A stretch of DNA of 64,000 nt from Brevibacterium sp. CCUG 69071 (GCF_021023135.1 NZ_PGFV01000001.1:620001-684000); one strand, 5' to 3'; counted from the first letter of the stretch, positions 45,362 through 53,953 are shown. The notes: generated from the sequence alone by a model not told the origin. Translations and numbers: made by a program.

Positions 45362-46108
45362 GTGGTGAGACCGCGGGCGCAATCGGCACATGGTCTGAGC
45401 TTCGGCACGCAGGCCGCGGTCTATGACCAGGTGCGTCCCGGCTATCCGGATGCCGCTGTCGATCTGGCCGGGGTTGAGTGGAAGGGCCTGAGGGTCTGCG
45501 ACCTCGGCGCCGGGACCGGGATCCTCAGTCGAAGCCTCATCGCTCGTGGAGCCGAGGTCACCGCGGTCGACCCCGATCAGGCGGCTCTCTCCCACAACCC
45601 GGCCCGCTCTCTGCGCGGCAGCGCCGAAGCCACCGGCCTCCCCGACGCCAGCGTCGATCTCGTCACCGTGGCCCAAGCCTGGCACTGGTTCGATGAGAAG
45701 GCGGCCGCCCGGGAGATCGTTCGCATCCTGGCGCCGGGCGGCCGACTGCTGATCCTGATCAACCAGCTCGATGTCCGTGTCGATTGGGTCCTGCGGCTGA
45801 GTCGGATCATGCACGCGGGTGATGTCTACCGCCCGCGATATCGGCCCGAGCCTGGAGCAGGGCTGGTGCTCAGCGACCAGACGATCGTCGAATTCTCTAC
45901 TCCGGTCACGCTCGAGGGACTCATCGATCTGGCCCGCACCCGGTCGTATTGGCTGCGCTCGAATGAGACCACGCGGGCTCGGGTGGAGGCGAATCTGCGG
46001 GAGTACCTCACCGTCGAACATCCGCTCGAGGGTGAGACGGCCCTGCCGTACATGTGCCTGGCCTACCTTCTCGAGGTCGATTCGGCAGGCGGCGACCGCG
46101 ACCGGTGA
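45362..46108 (+). CDS. Class I SAM-dependent methyltransferase
   Basis: A 248-residue methyltransferase. The glycine-rich SAM motif is VCDLGAGTGILSRSLIARGA, followed by VTAVDPDQAAL, the acidic strand VDLVTVAQAWHWFD and ILAPGGRLLILIN. The AQAWHWF sequence is typical of the UbiE/type-11 small-molecule group seen in actinobacteria. Start uncertain: GTG codons at 45353, 45362 and 45365 are in frame; AGAGGG suits the second or third. Substrate unknown. Confidence 0.88.
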   Translation: MVRPRAQSAHGLSFGTQAAVYDQVRPGYPDAAVDLAGVEWKGLRVCDLGAGTGILSRSLIARGAEVTAVDPDQAALSHNPARSLRGSAEATGLPDASVDLVTVAQAWHWFDEKAAAREIVRILAPGGRLLILINQLDVRVDWVLRLSRIMHAGDVYRPRYRPEPGAGLVLSDQTIVEFSTPVTLEGLIDLARTRSYWLRSNETTRARVEANLREYLTVEHPLEGETALPYMCLAYLLEVDSAGGDRDR

Positions 46109-46138
46109 ATGACGCATGACCGGTGATTGACACATAGC

Positions 46139-46175
46139 AGAGGCGGGTCGCACCGATCGGTGCGGCCCGCCTCTT
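46139..46175 (+). terminator. Terminator of the methyltransferase gene
   Basis: 16-base arms (AGAGGCGGGTCGCACC and near-complement) with a GATC loop and a T-rich end. The one imperfect pair is G-U on the + strand, so it matches the + transcript. Confidence 0.8.
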
Positions 46176-46222
46176 CTGTCGTCTAGCTGTCGTCGTCTCA
46201 GAGTGCGCGTCGCATCTGGGAA

Positions 46223-46687
46223 TCAGGCCTGGGCTGAGTTCTCGTCCTCGGTCGAGGTGGACTCGACCACCTCGGTGGCTCGGACGGGGGAGGAGTGCGA
46301 GACGTTGATCTTGCGCGGACGTGCCTCCTCGGCGACCGGGATCGTCAGAGTCAGGACTCCGTCGACGTAGTCGGCGCTGATCCGGTCGAGCGCGACTCGG
46401 TTGCCCAGAGTCAGCTGGCGGGCGTAGGTGCCGACGGTGCGTTCGCGGGTCAGCCACTTCACGTCCTTCTCGGCGACCTCGGACTCGCGCTGAGCGCGCA
46501 CTGTCAGGGTCCGGTCCTCGACGTCAACATCGATGCTGGCGGGATCGACTCCCGGCATATCGATGCGGGCGATGAAAACCTCCCCGTCGCGGTAGAGATC
46601 CATCGGCAGCGAGGTGGCGTTCGGGGTGCGGGTGACCTCCGAGAAGAAACGGTCGAGGTCACGGATGGGGTCAAAACGAGTTGCCAT
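46223..46687 (-). CDS. Small heat-shock protein, Hsp20/alpha-crystallin
   Basis: ATP-independent chaperone of 154 residues. The alpha-crystallin domain spans about residues 29-130 (LYRDGEVFIARIDMPGV, VDVEDRTLTVRAQRE, ADYVDGVLTLTIPVAEEARP). A short N-terminal arm and acidic C-terminal tail flank it. The ATG at 46687 follows AAAGGAAG. A HAIR operator lies 27-45 bases upstream, so control by HspR is expected. The hspR gene itself is not in the window. Confidence 0.95.
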   Translation of the reverse strand: MATRFDPIRDLDRFFSEVTRTPNATSLPMDLYRDGEVFIARIDMPGVDPASIDVDVEDRTLTVRAQRESEVAEKDVKWLTRERTVGTYARQLTLGNRVALDRISADYVDGVLTLTIPVAEEARPRKINVSHSSPVRATEVVESTSTEDENSAQA

Positions 46688-46713
46688 GAGCTTCCTTTCT
46701 GTAGGTCGATACA

Positions 46714-46732
46714 TTGAGTCAAACACACTCAA
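46714..46732. promoter_or_regulatory. HAIR operator (HspR-binding inverted repeat)
   Basis: TTGAGT-CAAACAC-ACTCAA matches the known HAIR consensus CTTGAGT-N7-ACTCAAG at all inner twelve positions with the right seven-base spacing. It lies between the divergent hsp20 and AEC permease genes. Confidence 0.8.
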
Positions 46733-46770
46733 CTTTGAAATCATTCCTCTCTCATGAAATTCTCAGTTCT

Positions 46771-47706
46771 GTGAGTCTGCTTCCGGTCCTCCTTGCGCTC
46801 GTTCCCGTGGTCGTCCTCATCGCGTTCGGATTCGCGCTGAGACGGGTGCCGGGCTTCACCGCCGACGAGTTCTGGTCCGGTGCGGAGAAGCTCGCCTACT
46901 ACTGCCTGCTGCCGGTGCTGCTGTTCTCCTCGGTCGCCGAGGTGGACGTCGCCCATGTGCCCATCCTTCGTCTCGGAATCGCTCTTGTCGCCCCGACCGT
47001 GGTGATCTCTCTGGCCATCATCCTGCTGCGCCGCGTCATCGCCGGCGATCTCCGGTCCTTCACCTCGGTGCTCCAGGGCGGGGTCCGCTTCAACACCTAT
47101 ATCGGACTCTCGATCGCGGCGAGCTTGTACGGCACCGAGGGCGGTGCCCTGGCCGCGATCGTCGCGGCGATCCTCGTCCCGACCGTCAATATCGTCTCGA
47201 GCCTCGGCTTCGAGTTTCTGCGGACCGGACCCAGCTCTGTCCTCGGGATCATTCGCAGCATCGCGACGAATCCGCTGGTGATCGGGTGTGTGGCCGGAGG
47301 AGTCTGGAATCTCCTCGGCCTGCCGATTTCTACCCTCCTCGGCTCGGTGCTCGACCCGCTCTCAGCCGCGGCGCTGCCGATCGGTCTGCTCTGCGTCGGC
47401 GCGGGGCTGCGCCCGTTCTCTCTGCGGGAACACGCACTGGCGCTGATCAGCTCGACGGCGACCAAGCTCATTCTGCTGCCCGGTCTGAGTCTGCTCGCGC
47501 TTCATCTCTTCGATCTGCCGCCCACCGCTGCCATGGTGGGGATGATCTTCCAGGCGATCGCCACCGCGAGTTCGGGCTACGTCATGGCCAGGCAGCTGGG
47601 CGGCAACGCCGAGCTCATGGCCGCTCTCATCGCCGCTCAGACGCTGCTCATGCTCCTCACTCTGCCGCCGGTGCTGCTCATCGCCGAGCTCGTCCTCGGC
47701 GGCTGA
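46771..47706 (+). CDS. AEC-family transporter
   Basis: A 311-residue membrane protein of the auxin-efflux-carrier family, with about ten helices in two five-helix halves. Examples are SLLPVLLALVPVVVLIAFGF, KLAYYCLLPVLLFSSVAEV, the family block FNTYIGLSIAASLYG and the second half ATNPLVIGCVAGGVWNLLGL. Bacterial members carry malate or other carboxylates or amino acids; the substrate is unknown. The GTG at 46771 is chosen from the start of the first helix; no clear ribosome site. Divergent from hsp20 across the HAIR element. Confidence 0.88.
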   Translation: MSLLPVLLALVPVVVLIAFGFALRRVPGFTADEFWSGAEKLAYYCLLPVLLFSSVAEVDVAHVPILRLGIALVAPTVVISLAIILLRRVIAGDLRSFTSVLQGGVRFNTYIGLSIAASLYGTEGGALAAIVAAILVPTVNIVSSLGFEFLRTGPSSVLGIIRSIATNPLVIGCVAGGVWNLLGLPISTLLGSVLDPLSAAALPIGLLCVGAGLRPFSLREHALALISSTATKLILLPGLSLLALHLFDLPPTAAMVGMIFQAIATASSGYVMARQLGGNAELMAALIAAQTLLMLLTLPPVLLIAELVLGG

Positions 47707-47744
47707 TCAGCATCGACTCCGCCTCGGCCGGGTTCCGATGAATA

Positions 47745-47785
47745 CGGCAGCGGCCGGACTCCACGAAGGAGTCCGGCCGCTGCCG
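47745..47785. terminator. Bidirectional terminator, AEC permease / ferritin
   Basis: Perfect 18-base arms (CGGCAGCGGCCGGACTCC and complement) around ACGAA, 38 bases after the permease stop and 57 bases from the convergent ferritin stop. Confidence 0.85.
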
Positions 47786-47842
47786 GTCACTCAGGGGTGA
47801 TCAGATACCCGGTCGCGGACCGGGATCAGTTCACCGCGTCGA

Positions 47843-48358
47843 TCACTCGTTGTCGGCGCTGATGTCCGGGTGGCGAGAACCGAGCTCGGAGTCGATGCGC
47901 AGGACTCCGGAGCCGTCTTCGCCGACGCGCTCGAGGCGGCCGATGATCTCGGAGATGCTCGACTCCTCTTCGACCTGCTCGTCGATGAACCAGTGCAGCA
48001 GGGGCAGGACGTCGAGATCACCCTCGGCCTGTGCGGTGCGGTAGAGGTTGCGGATCGATTCGGAGACCTTCTCCTCGTGGGCGAGGGCGGCCTTGAAGAA
48101 GTCGATGGGCTGCGAGCCGGAGACCTTCGGTGCGGCGATGTCGCCGATCTGCGGAGCGAAGTCACGATCGAGGCAGTGCTCGATGAACTTCGCGGCGTGG
48201 ACCTGCTCCTCCTCGGACTGAGCGCGCATCCAGCGAGTCATTCCGGAGAGATCGAGATCGTCGAGCTGAATGGAGAGCTGCAGGTAGACCAGCGAGGCTT
48301 CGAGCTCGAGGGTGACCTGCTCATTGAGGACCTTCTGCATTGCGGGGCTCAAGTGCAT
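47843..48358 (-). CDS. Ferritin
   Basis: Non-heme ferritin of 171 residues, storing iron in a 24-mer cage. Four-helix-bundle motifs with the ferroxidase ligands are present: NEQVTLELEASLVYLQLS (Glu about residue 17), SEEEQVHAAKFIEHCLDRD (Glu/His about 49-54) and HWFIDEQVEEESSISEII. ATG with AAAGGAG upstream. The promoter has a TAATCT-like -10 near 48405; I do not see a clear DtxR/IdeR box. Confidence 0.94.
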   Translation of the reverse strand: MHLSPAMQKVLNEQVTLELEASLVYLQLSIQLDDLDLSGMTRWMRAQSEEEQVHAAKFIEHCLDRDFAPQIGDIAAPKVSGSQPIDFFKAALAHEEKVSESIRNLYRTAQAEGDLDVLPLLHWFIDEQVEEESSISEIIGRLERVGEDGSGVLRIDSELGSRHPDISADNE

Positions 48359-48546
48359 GTGTTTCTCCTTTGCGAATCGAGACGGATCACTTCCGTCAGT
48401 ACAAAGATTATCCTGACACCTTTTCTAGAATGATTCCAGTGTGGAAAGGCTCGGCAAACTCCCGGTAGGTATAGCAAACCTGCCTGTTTCCAATCAGCCC
48501 GTCACTACCATGGACACCCCCGCCCCGTGCGTGCCAAGCTGGACGC

Positions 48547-48840
48547 ATGCAGGACAGAATCGACGCACTCACTCACTGGCACGCGGGAGACGACGCTCTG
48601 CACGCCCGCTTCCTCACCGGCTCGTTCGTCACCGGTGTCAGCTTCATCGATGAGATCGCCGAGGCGGCGGAGGCTGCCGGTCACCATCCCGATGTGGATC
48701 TGCGCTTCCCCCACGTCGACATCACCTTGACGACTCATGATGCGGGATCGATCACCGATAAGGATATCGACCTCGCTGAGCAGATCAGCCGGATCGCGCA
48801 GTCCCAGGACATCGACGCCGAGGCGGACGCCCCGAGCTGA
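48547..48840 (+). CDS. Pterin-4a-carbinolamine dehydratase-like protein
   Basis: A 97-residue protein of the 4a-hydroxytetrahydrobiopterin dehydratase (PhhB/DCoH) family. The key motif AAGHHPDVDLRFPHVDITLT carries the active-site histidines, and TTHDAGSITDKDIDLAEQIS completes the fold. No phenylalanine hydroxylase gene is nearby; in actinobacteria the protein often stands alone, and its role may be in molybdopterin or folate-type chemistry. ATG at 48547 without a visible ribosome site. Confidence 0.9.
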   Translation: MQDRIDALTHWHAGDDALHARFLTGSFVTGVSFIDEIAEAAEAAGHHPDVDLRFPHVDITLTTHDAGSITDKDIDLAEQISRIAQSQDIDAEADAPS

Positions 48841-48879
48841 TCGCGCCGGCGCCGAGCAGCATCGAGGCGTGGTCGACTC

Positions 48880-50313
48880 TCACAGCAGTGGGTGACGCTG
48901 CCCGACTCGGGTGGCCGCCTCGAACGCCTGGGCGATCCGGAGCAGGCGGACGTCGTCACCGGGTCTGGCGACGAGTTGGACGCCGACCGGAAGACCTGAT
49001 TCGGAGAAGCCTGCCGGCACGGAGATCGACGGGCACCCGGTCGCCGAGATCACACACAGCGCCCGCATCCATTCGAGGTAATTGTCGAATTCGATCCCGT
49101 TGATCGACGTCGGATACTCGATCGAGGCGTCGAAGGGCAGCACCTGCGAGGTGGTGAGGACGAGCACGTGGTGGTCGGCGAAGAACCGTTCGACCTCACT
49201 GTGCAGGCGGGCCCGGGCACGATCGGCCGAGACCACCTCGGCACCGGTGAGCTTGAGTCCCATCTCGATGTTCCAGACCACCGAGTCTTTCATCCGATCT
49301 CGATGCTCTGTCAGCAGCGGTGCCCAGGAATGGACGAAGTCGAGGGCCCGGCGGACGGCGAAGACCTCATCGGCGTCGGAGAGGTCGGGAATCCTGTCCG
49401 TGACTTCGGCACCGAGCGAGGTGAAGACCGCGGCCGTGGACGCCACGATCTCGGCGACCTCCGTCTCGACCGGCAGCAGACCGTCAAGGTCCGGACTGAA
49501 GCCGATCCGCACGCCCCGCAGGTCAGGGTCGCATTCATTGCCGAGTCCGAATTCGGGCAGGTCGAAGACGTCGCCGGACTCACCGATCGACCCCGGCGCA
49601 CCCGGCTCGGGGCCTGCGGCCACACTCATCAGCAGCGCCACGTCGGAGACCGTGCGAGCCATGAAGCCGCTCTGGGCGAGCCAGGCGAAAGGGTCGCCCG
49701 GCAGCGTGTGGGGAATCCGACCGTTGGACGGTCGGAAGCCGACGACATTGTTGAAGGAGGCGGGGGAGCGCAGGGAGCCTCCCATATCGGAACCATCGCC
49801 TGCGGCCTGGATTCCCGCTGCCAGTACCGCACCGACTCCGCCCGATGATCCCGAAGCGGACTTCGTGGTGTCATACGGATTGAGCGTGGTGCCGAAGACC
49901 GGGTTGAAGGTGTGGGAACCGGCCGCGAACTCCGGGACATTGGTCTTGCCAGTGGTGTTGATCCCCGCCTGCTTGAGTCGAGCGATGATGAGGGCGTCGG
50001 TCTCGGGGACCCGCTCGGCCATGATCGGTGACCCCCAGGTGGTGCGCATCCCCGCCGTGTCGTGAGTGTCCTTGTGCGTCATCGGCACCCCGTGCAGGGC
50101 ACCGATCGGCTCCCCGCGGGCAAGGGTGCGGTCGGCCGCCTCGGCGCAGGCAAATGCGGTCTCATCATCTCGGGTCACAACCGCATTGATGGCGGGGTTG
50201 AGGGCGTCGATGCGATCCAGGTGATCCCTCAGCGCCTCCCGGGCCGAGATCTCCTTCGCCGCTATCCGCGCGGCCAGTTCGCGCATGGACAGCCAGCGCA
50301 GCTCCTCGCTCAT
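48880..50313 (-). CDS. Amidase (amidase-signature family)
   Basis: A 477-residue Ser-cisSer-Lys amidase. The triad is visible: Lys in VPMTHKDTHDTAGM (about residue 83), cis-Ser in SASGSSGGVGAVLAAG (about 160) and nucleophile Ser in GDGSDMGGSLRSPASF (about 183). It hydrolyses carboxamides in the cytoplasm. It is the last gene of a four-gene unit; the start at 50313 is four bases after the upstream amidohydrolase stop. With that enzyme and two membrane proteins it suggests uptake and stepwise breakdown of an amide or N-acyl compound (inference). Confidence 0.93.
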   Translation of the reverse strand: MSEELRWLSMRELAARIAAKEISAREALRDHLDRIDALNPAINAVVTRDDETAFACAEAADRTLARGEPIGALHGVPMTHKDTHDTAGMRTTWGSPIMAERVPETDALIIARLKQAGINTTGKTNVPEFAAGSHTFNPVFGTTLNPYDTTKSASGSSGGVGAVLAAGIQAAGDGSDMGGSLRSPASFNNVVGFRPSNGRIPHTLPGDPFAWLAQSGFMARTVSDVALLMSVAAGPEPGAPGSIGESGDVFDLPEFGLGNECDPDLRGVRIGFSPDLDGLLPVETEVAEIVASTAAVFTSLGAEVTDRIPDLSDADEVFAVRRALDFVHSWAPLLTEHRDRMKDSVVWNIEMGLKLTGAEVVSADRARARLHSEVERFFADHHVLVLTTSQVLPFDASIEYPTSINGIEFDNYLEWMRALCVISATGCPSISVPAGFSESGLPVGVQLVARPGDDVRLLRIAQAFEAATRVGQRHPLL

Positions 50314-50317
50314 CGGC

Positions 50318-51550
50318 TCACTTCCCAACTCTGCCGAGCACCGTGGACAGGGCGGCACGGATGCCGGTCTCCAGGGTGGTCTCGACGTCATCGGGGGCGA
50401 AGAAGGGGGAGTGGTTGCCCGCCGGCTGCTCGTCGCCGTCGAACTTGGCGGGGGAGTACCCGCCGAAGAACCAGTAGACATAGGGAACTCCGATGTCATC
50501 GCCGAAGGCCCCGAAGTCCTCACTGCCGGTGACCGGACCTTCGACGTGGACCTGCTCCTCACCGAGTTCGGCCCGGACGGAGTCGACGAAGGCGCGGGCC
50601 TCCCTGGGATCGTTGTAGCAGCGGGGGAAACGGTACATCTCCTCGATGACCGGTTCCGGCGCGCGCGACGCCAGCGCCTCGGCGAGGATGACGCGTTCGA
50701 TGCGGTCAAGGACGACGGCACGGACCTCCTCGTTGAAGGTGCGGATGTTGAGTTTGAACTCCGCGGAGTCCGGAATGATGTTCTCCTTGAGACCGCCGTG
50801 GAAGGTGCCCACGGTGACCACGGCCATGTCACGGCCGGAGATCTCACGGGAGACGACGGACTGGAGGCGGGTGATCATATAGGCGCCGAGGACGATCGGG
50901 TCGATCGCGTTCTCCGGCTGGGAGCCGTGTGCCTGCTTGCCCTTGACCGTGACCCTGATGCAGTCGGACATCGCCATGGCAGTGCCCTCGGCGACGTAGA
51001 GGTGCCCGGCGCGTCCGGGCCAGACGTGCTGTCCGTAGATGACCTCGGGTCTGACGATGGAGTCCCAGAGTCCGTCGTCGAGCATCGCCCGGGCGCCCTC
51101 GCCGGTCTCTTCGCCGGGTTGGAAGATCATCACCACGGTGCCCGACCACAGGTCAGTGTGCTCGACGAGGTACTGTGCGAGGTAGAGCCCGACGGTGATG
51201 TGCGTATCGTGGCCGCAGCCGTGCATGACGTTTGTCGTCGTGCCGTCGGGCAGGGTGCCCTCGACCGTCGAGGCGTAGTCGTAGCCGGTGTCCTCGGTGA
51301 TCGGCAGTCCGTCGGTGTCGGCACGGTATCCGACGACGGGGCCTTCGCCGTTCTCGATCACGGCGACGACTCCGGTGCCGCCGAAGGTCTGTGTGGTCAG
51401 CCCCAGGCCCTGCAGGCGGGAGGCGATCGTCGCAGCGGTGTTCGTCTCCTGCATCGACAGCTCAGGGGAGCGGTGGAAGTCCTTGTAGTCGGCGACGATC
51501 TGGGCGAGGTTGTCCGAGATCGCCTCGCGAAGTGCGGGATTGAGCGGCAT
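50318..51550 (-). CDS. M20D amidohydrolase (N-acyl-amino-acid hydrolase type)
   Basis: A 410-residue metallo-amidohydrolase of the hippurate/IAA-amino-acid hydrolase group. The signatures are DFHRSPELSMQE, YRADTDGLPI, NVMHGCGHDTHITVGLYLA, FQPGEETGEGARAML, KGKQAHGSQPENAIDPI and VTGSEDFGAFG. Such enzymes cleave the amide between an acyl group and an amino acid. The ATG at 51550 follows GAAAGGACACC. The transporter-like membrane gene ends 106 bases upstream, and the amidase gene starts within four bases of the stop. Confidence 0.94.
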   Translation of the reverse strand: MPLNPALREAISDNLAQIVADYKDFHRSPELSMQETNTAATIASRLQGLGLTTQTFGGTGVVAVIENGEGPVVGYRADTDGLPITEDTGYDYASTVEGTLPDGTTTNVMHGCGHDTHITVGLYLAQYLVEHTDLWSGTVVMIFQPGEETGEGARAMLDDGLWDSIVRPEVIYGQHVWPGRAGHLYVAEGTAMAMSDCIRVTVKGKQAHGSQPENAIDPIVLGAYMITRLQSVVSREISGRDMAVVTVGTFHGGLKENIIPDSAEFKLNIRTFNEEVRAVVLDRIERVILAEALASRAPEPVIEEMYRFPRCYNDPREARAFVDSVRAELGEEQVHVEGPVTGSEDFGAFGDDIGVPYVYWFFGGYSPAKFDGDEQPAGNHSPFFAPDDVETTLETGIRAALSTVLGRVGK

Positions 51551-51656
51551 GGTGTCCTTTCATCGTGGATCGTATTCATGGTCGCAGGTGAGGAGGTGCC
51601 GTCGGTGATCCGTTCGCCTGGTGGATCGGATGCCTGCATCACCGCGGCGGTCGGTC

Positions 51657-52388
51657 CTAGTTGATGCCCACTGAGTCTCCGTCGTCCGTCCTTCGGTCGG
51701 TCACCGCCCTGTTCCGGGTGAACCAGGTGATGACGATCGTCACGATGACGACGATGGCGACGTCGCCCGGGGCGAGCACGGGTACGAGCGGGATGAGGAC
51801 GAGGATGACGAGAGCGGCGATGGCCAACGCGATGAGCGTCGACTTCACCTGTCGAAGTGAGGCGATGAGCTGGACGGTGACTCCGCCGAGGATGGCCGGC
51901 AGGATGTAGAGCTTGGCGACGAGGGTGACCTGTTCGGGAATCAGCGTGAGGAGCCAGGTGCCGAGGACGCCGACGAAGATCACCATCGAGGCGACGTGGA
52001 TGATCGCTGCCCCGCAGATGGCCATCGTCGCTGCGTATTCGCCCTTGCGTGTGCCCGGCTTCGCCCCGATCGTGTCCTGGGCGACGATCGCCGAAGGCAG
52101 CAGCTTGTTGGAGATGTTGCCGATGAGGAAGGCCTGGTACATGCCTGCGGGCCCGAGGATGGGGAAGTAGGTGAGTGGTTCGACGATGTAGAAGACCCCG
52201 TAGACGGCGAAGACCGCGAGGAATCCCGTGAGGACGTTGCCGAGGTCGACGTTCGCATCGGCGACGAAGAGCAGATAGAACGGCACCGAGGTGGCGATGA
52301 GGAAGCCGATGAAGAGGGTGATCGACCCCCATTTCGTCGTCGTTCTCTCGAAGGCCGCGTGCGAGGGAGCGGTGATGATGTCTGACAT
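51657..52388 (-). CDS. Multi-pass membrane protein, partner of DUF5058 protein
   Basis: A 243-residue, very hydrophobic protein with about seven helices (WGSITLFIGFLIATSVPFYL, VLTGFLAVFAVYGVFYIVEP, CGAAIIHVASMVIFVGVLGT, YILPAILGGVTVQLIASLRQ, IALAIAALVILVLIPLVPVL). YFPILGPAGMYQAFLIGNIS is a notable polar loop. I do not recognise a named family; I recall proteins like it next to DUF5058 genes and M20 amidohydrolases. The ATG at 52388 has GAGGAGG upstream. Probably half of a two-protein transporter (inference). Confidence 0.85.
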   Translation of the reverse strand: MSDIITAPSHAAFERTTTKWGSITLFIGFLIATSVPFYLLFVADANVDLGNVLTGFLAVFAVYGVFYIVEPLTYFPILGPAGMYQAFLIGNISNKLLPSAIVAQDTIGAKPGTRKGEYAATMAICGAAIIHVASMVIFVGVLGTWLLTLIPEQVTLVAKLYILPAILGGVTVQLIASLRQVKSTLIALAIAALVILVLIPLVPVLAPGDVAIVVIVTIVITWFTRNRAVTDRRTDDGDSVGIN

Positions 52389-52398
52389 GTCGGCCTCC

Positions 52399-53145
52399 TC
52401 AGGCTTCCGGTGCGCCGAGTCCGGCATAGTGGGCGAAATAGGCGGCTACGAGGCCGACGAGAAGAGAGATCCCCAGGCCCCATTCCTTCAGCCACGGCGC
52501 CTTGAGCGTCTTGGCGAGGAACAGGCAGATCGTCATGACGATCGCGGAGACGACGACGGCGATGACATGCGTCGGCGACTTCGGGATCTCCCTGAAGGTC
52601 AGTGCAGCGAAGGCCGCGAGGAGTGCAGCCCCCGGAATGATCGACATGAGCGCCGGATTGACCTTTTCGAGCTTGTGGGAGCTGCGTTTGAAGATCGGGG
52701 TGAGAATGAGCGTTGAGATCATCCACCCCGCCCCGGAGAGGCTCATCGCCATGAGCGCGACGATGAAGACGCCGCGGGTGAAGGTCTCATCGCCGAGGTT
52801 GGCGCCCATGGTTCCCGCGGCGATGGACGCGGAGGCCACCTCCGTGGCGGCCGATCCGATCAGTCCGACCCGGACGACGACCGGGGGAGTGCCGAAGAGG
52901 GGGAGAAGTGCGATGGCCACGAGCACCACAGACAGCGACGGCCCGATGGCGGCGACCCCGCCTGCCCTGAATGCCGAGCGCACCTCCTGCTGGCTCATGC
53001 CCGCTGATTCCGCATTCTTGCGCACGGCACTCATGTAGATGAGCGATTGGACGACAACGACTCCCATCACCGCGAACGCCAGGATCCACAGAATCGGAGC
53101 ATTGGCGAGGCCGAGGTAGTCGGCGGATCCGCTGGCTGACGTCAT
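52399..53145 (-). CDS. DUF5058 membrane protein
   Basis: A 248-residue membrane protein with about six to seven helices. It contains the RKNAESAGMSQQEVRSAFRA segment after helix one and a glycine/alanine-rich SAATEVASASIAAGTMGANL loop. I match it to DUF5058 from memory. The start at 53145 is chosen for AGGAACCCC upstream; an ATG at 53157 is in frame. First gene of the four-gene unit; the partner starts 10 bases after its stop. The SAATEVASASIAAG stretch could be a re-entrant or substrate-binding loop. Function undescribed. Confidence 0.85.
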   Translation of the reverse strand: MTSASGSADYLGLANAPILWILAFAVMGVVVVQSLIYMSAVRKNAESAGMSQQEVRSAFRAGGVAAIGPSLSVVLVAIALLPLFGTPPVVVRVGLIGSAATEVASASIAAGTMGANLGDETFTRGVFIVALMAMSLSGAGWMISTLILTPIFKRSSHKLEKVNPALMSIIPGAALLAAFAALTFREIPKSPTHVIAVVVSAIVMTICLFLAKTLKAPWLKEWGLGISLLVGLVAAYFAHYAGLGAPEA

Positions 53146-53342
53146 GGGGTTCCTCATTTCAATGCTGAGATGACAGGCGCGATGCCGCACACGACGGTGT
53201 GGACCACATCACACTTTTGACGAACCTAACCCGATTGCGACAGCGATCACAGACTTCGGACCGTAATTCCCACTTGGCGAGAACAATTCCATCGATGATG
53301 GCCATAAGCAGAATCGATGTGCGAGTCATACGAGCCGTACAC

Positions 53343-53354
53343 TCGTGATCACGA
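53343..53354. promoter_or_regulatory. Perfect 12-base palindrome in divergent intergenic region
   Basis: TCGTGATCACGA, in the 234-base space between the DUF5058 operon (-) and the isomerase-like gene (+), 25 bases before the latter's start. A regulator-binding site is possible; no regulator gene is adjacent. Confidence 0.4.
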
Positions 53355-53379
53355 TCACCATCGAACGGAGAGACGATCC

Positions 53380-53940
53380 GTGGAGCCTGAGATCGATGTT
53401 CAGCTCGACCGCGCCGAAGACTGCTGGGTCACGGCCCTCGAGCGTGTTCGCCTCGAGGACTTGGACCGGGAGAGCGGCTGTTCGAAATGGTCGAATCGGG
53501 AGCTGATCAACCATGTCGTCGGCGGGGGACTGCGCTATGCGAAGCTGCTGGCACAGGCCCCGCCGACCGAGGTCGAATCCACGCGCCGCGTCGATCACCT
53601 CGGCGCGGACCTCACAGAGTCGTTCTGGACGCATGAGCGTATATTCCGGACGATCGCAGGGGACTGCGATCTCATGGTCGAGGTGCCGCACCGCATCGGG
53701 CGCCTGCCCGGTACGCAGTTGGTCCGCATGCGCATCCTCGAACTCGCCCTCCACGCCGCGGACCTCTCACGGGGAATGGCCTTGCAGTGGCCGATCGACG
53801 ACACGCTTGCGGAGTGCATGTCGACACAGCTGAGCGACCTCATCATCGAACTGGGTTCGACCGGGGGATATGCGCCGCCACGTACTCCGGCGGCACAGAT
53901 GTCGCATGCTCAGCAGGTTCTCCAGATATCCGGGCGGTGA
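53380..53940 (+). CDS. Maleylpyruvate isomerase/DinB-like mycothiol-dependent protein
   Basis: A 186-residue four-helix protein of the mycothiol-dependent maleylpyruvate isomerase/TIGR03086 type. The histidine-bearing positions of the fold are visible in WSNRELINHVVGGGLRYAKL and ILELALHAADLSRGMALQWP; a middle TESFWTHERIF segment provides a third. Metal and mycothiol binding are expected from the family. GTG start at 53380 with GGAGAG upstream. With mycothione reductase at 5793-7271 it supports mycothiol chemistry in this organism. Reaction unknown. Confidence 0.82.
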   Translation: MEPEIDVQLDRAEDCWVTALERVRLEDLDRESGCSKWSNRELINHVVGGGLRYAKLLAQAPPTEVESTRRVDHLGADLTESFWTHERIFRTIAGDCDLMVEVPHRIGRLPGTQLVRMRILELALHAADLSRGMALQWPIDDTLAECMSTQLSDLIIELGSTGGYAPPRTPAAQMSHAQQVLQISGR

Positions 53941-53953
53941 CAGCCGTGCCTGC

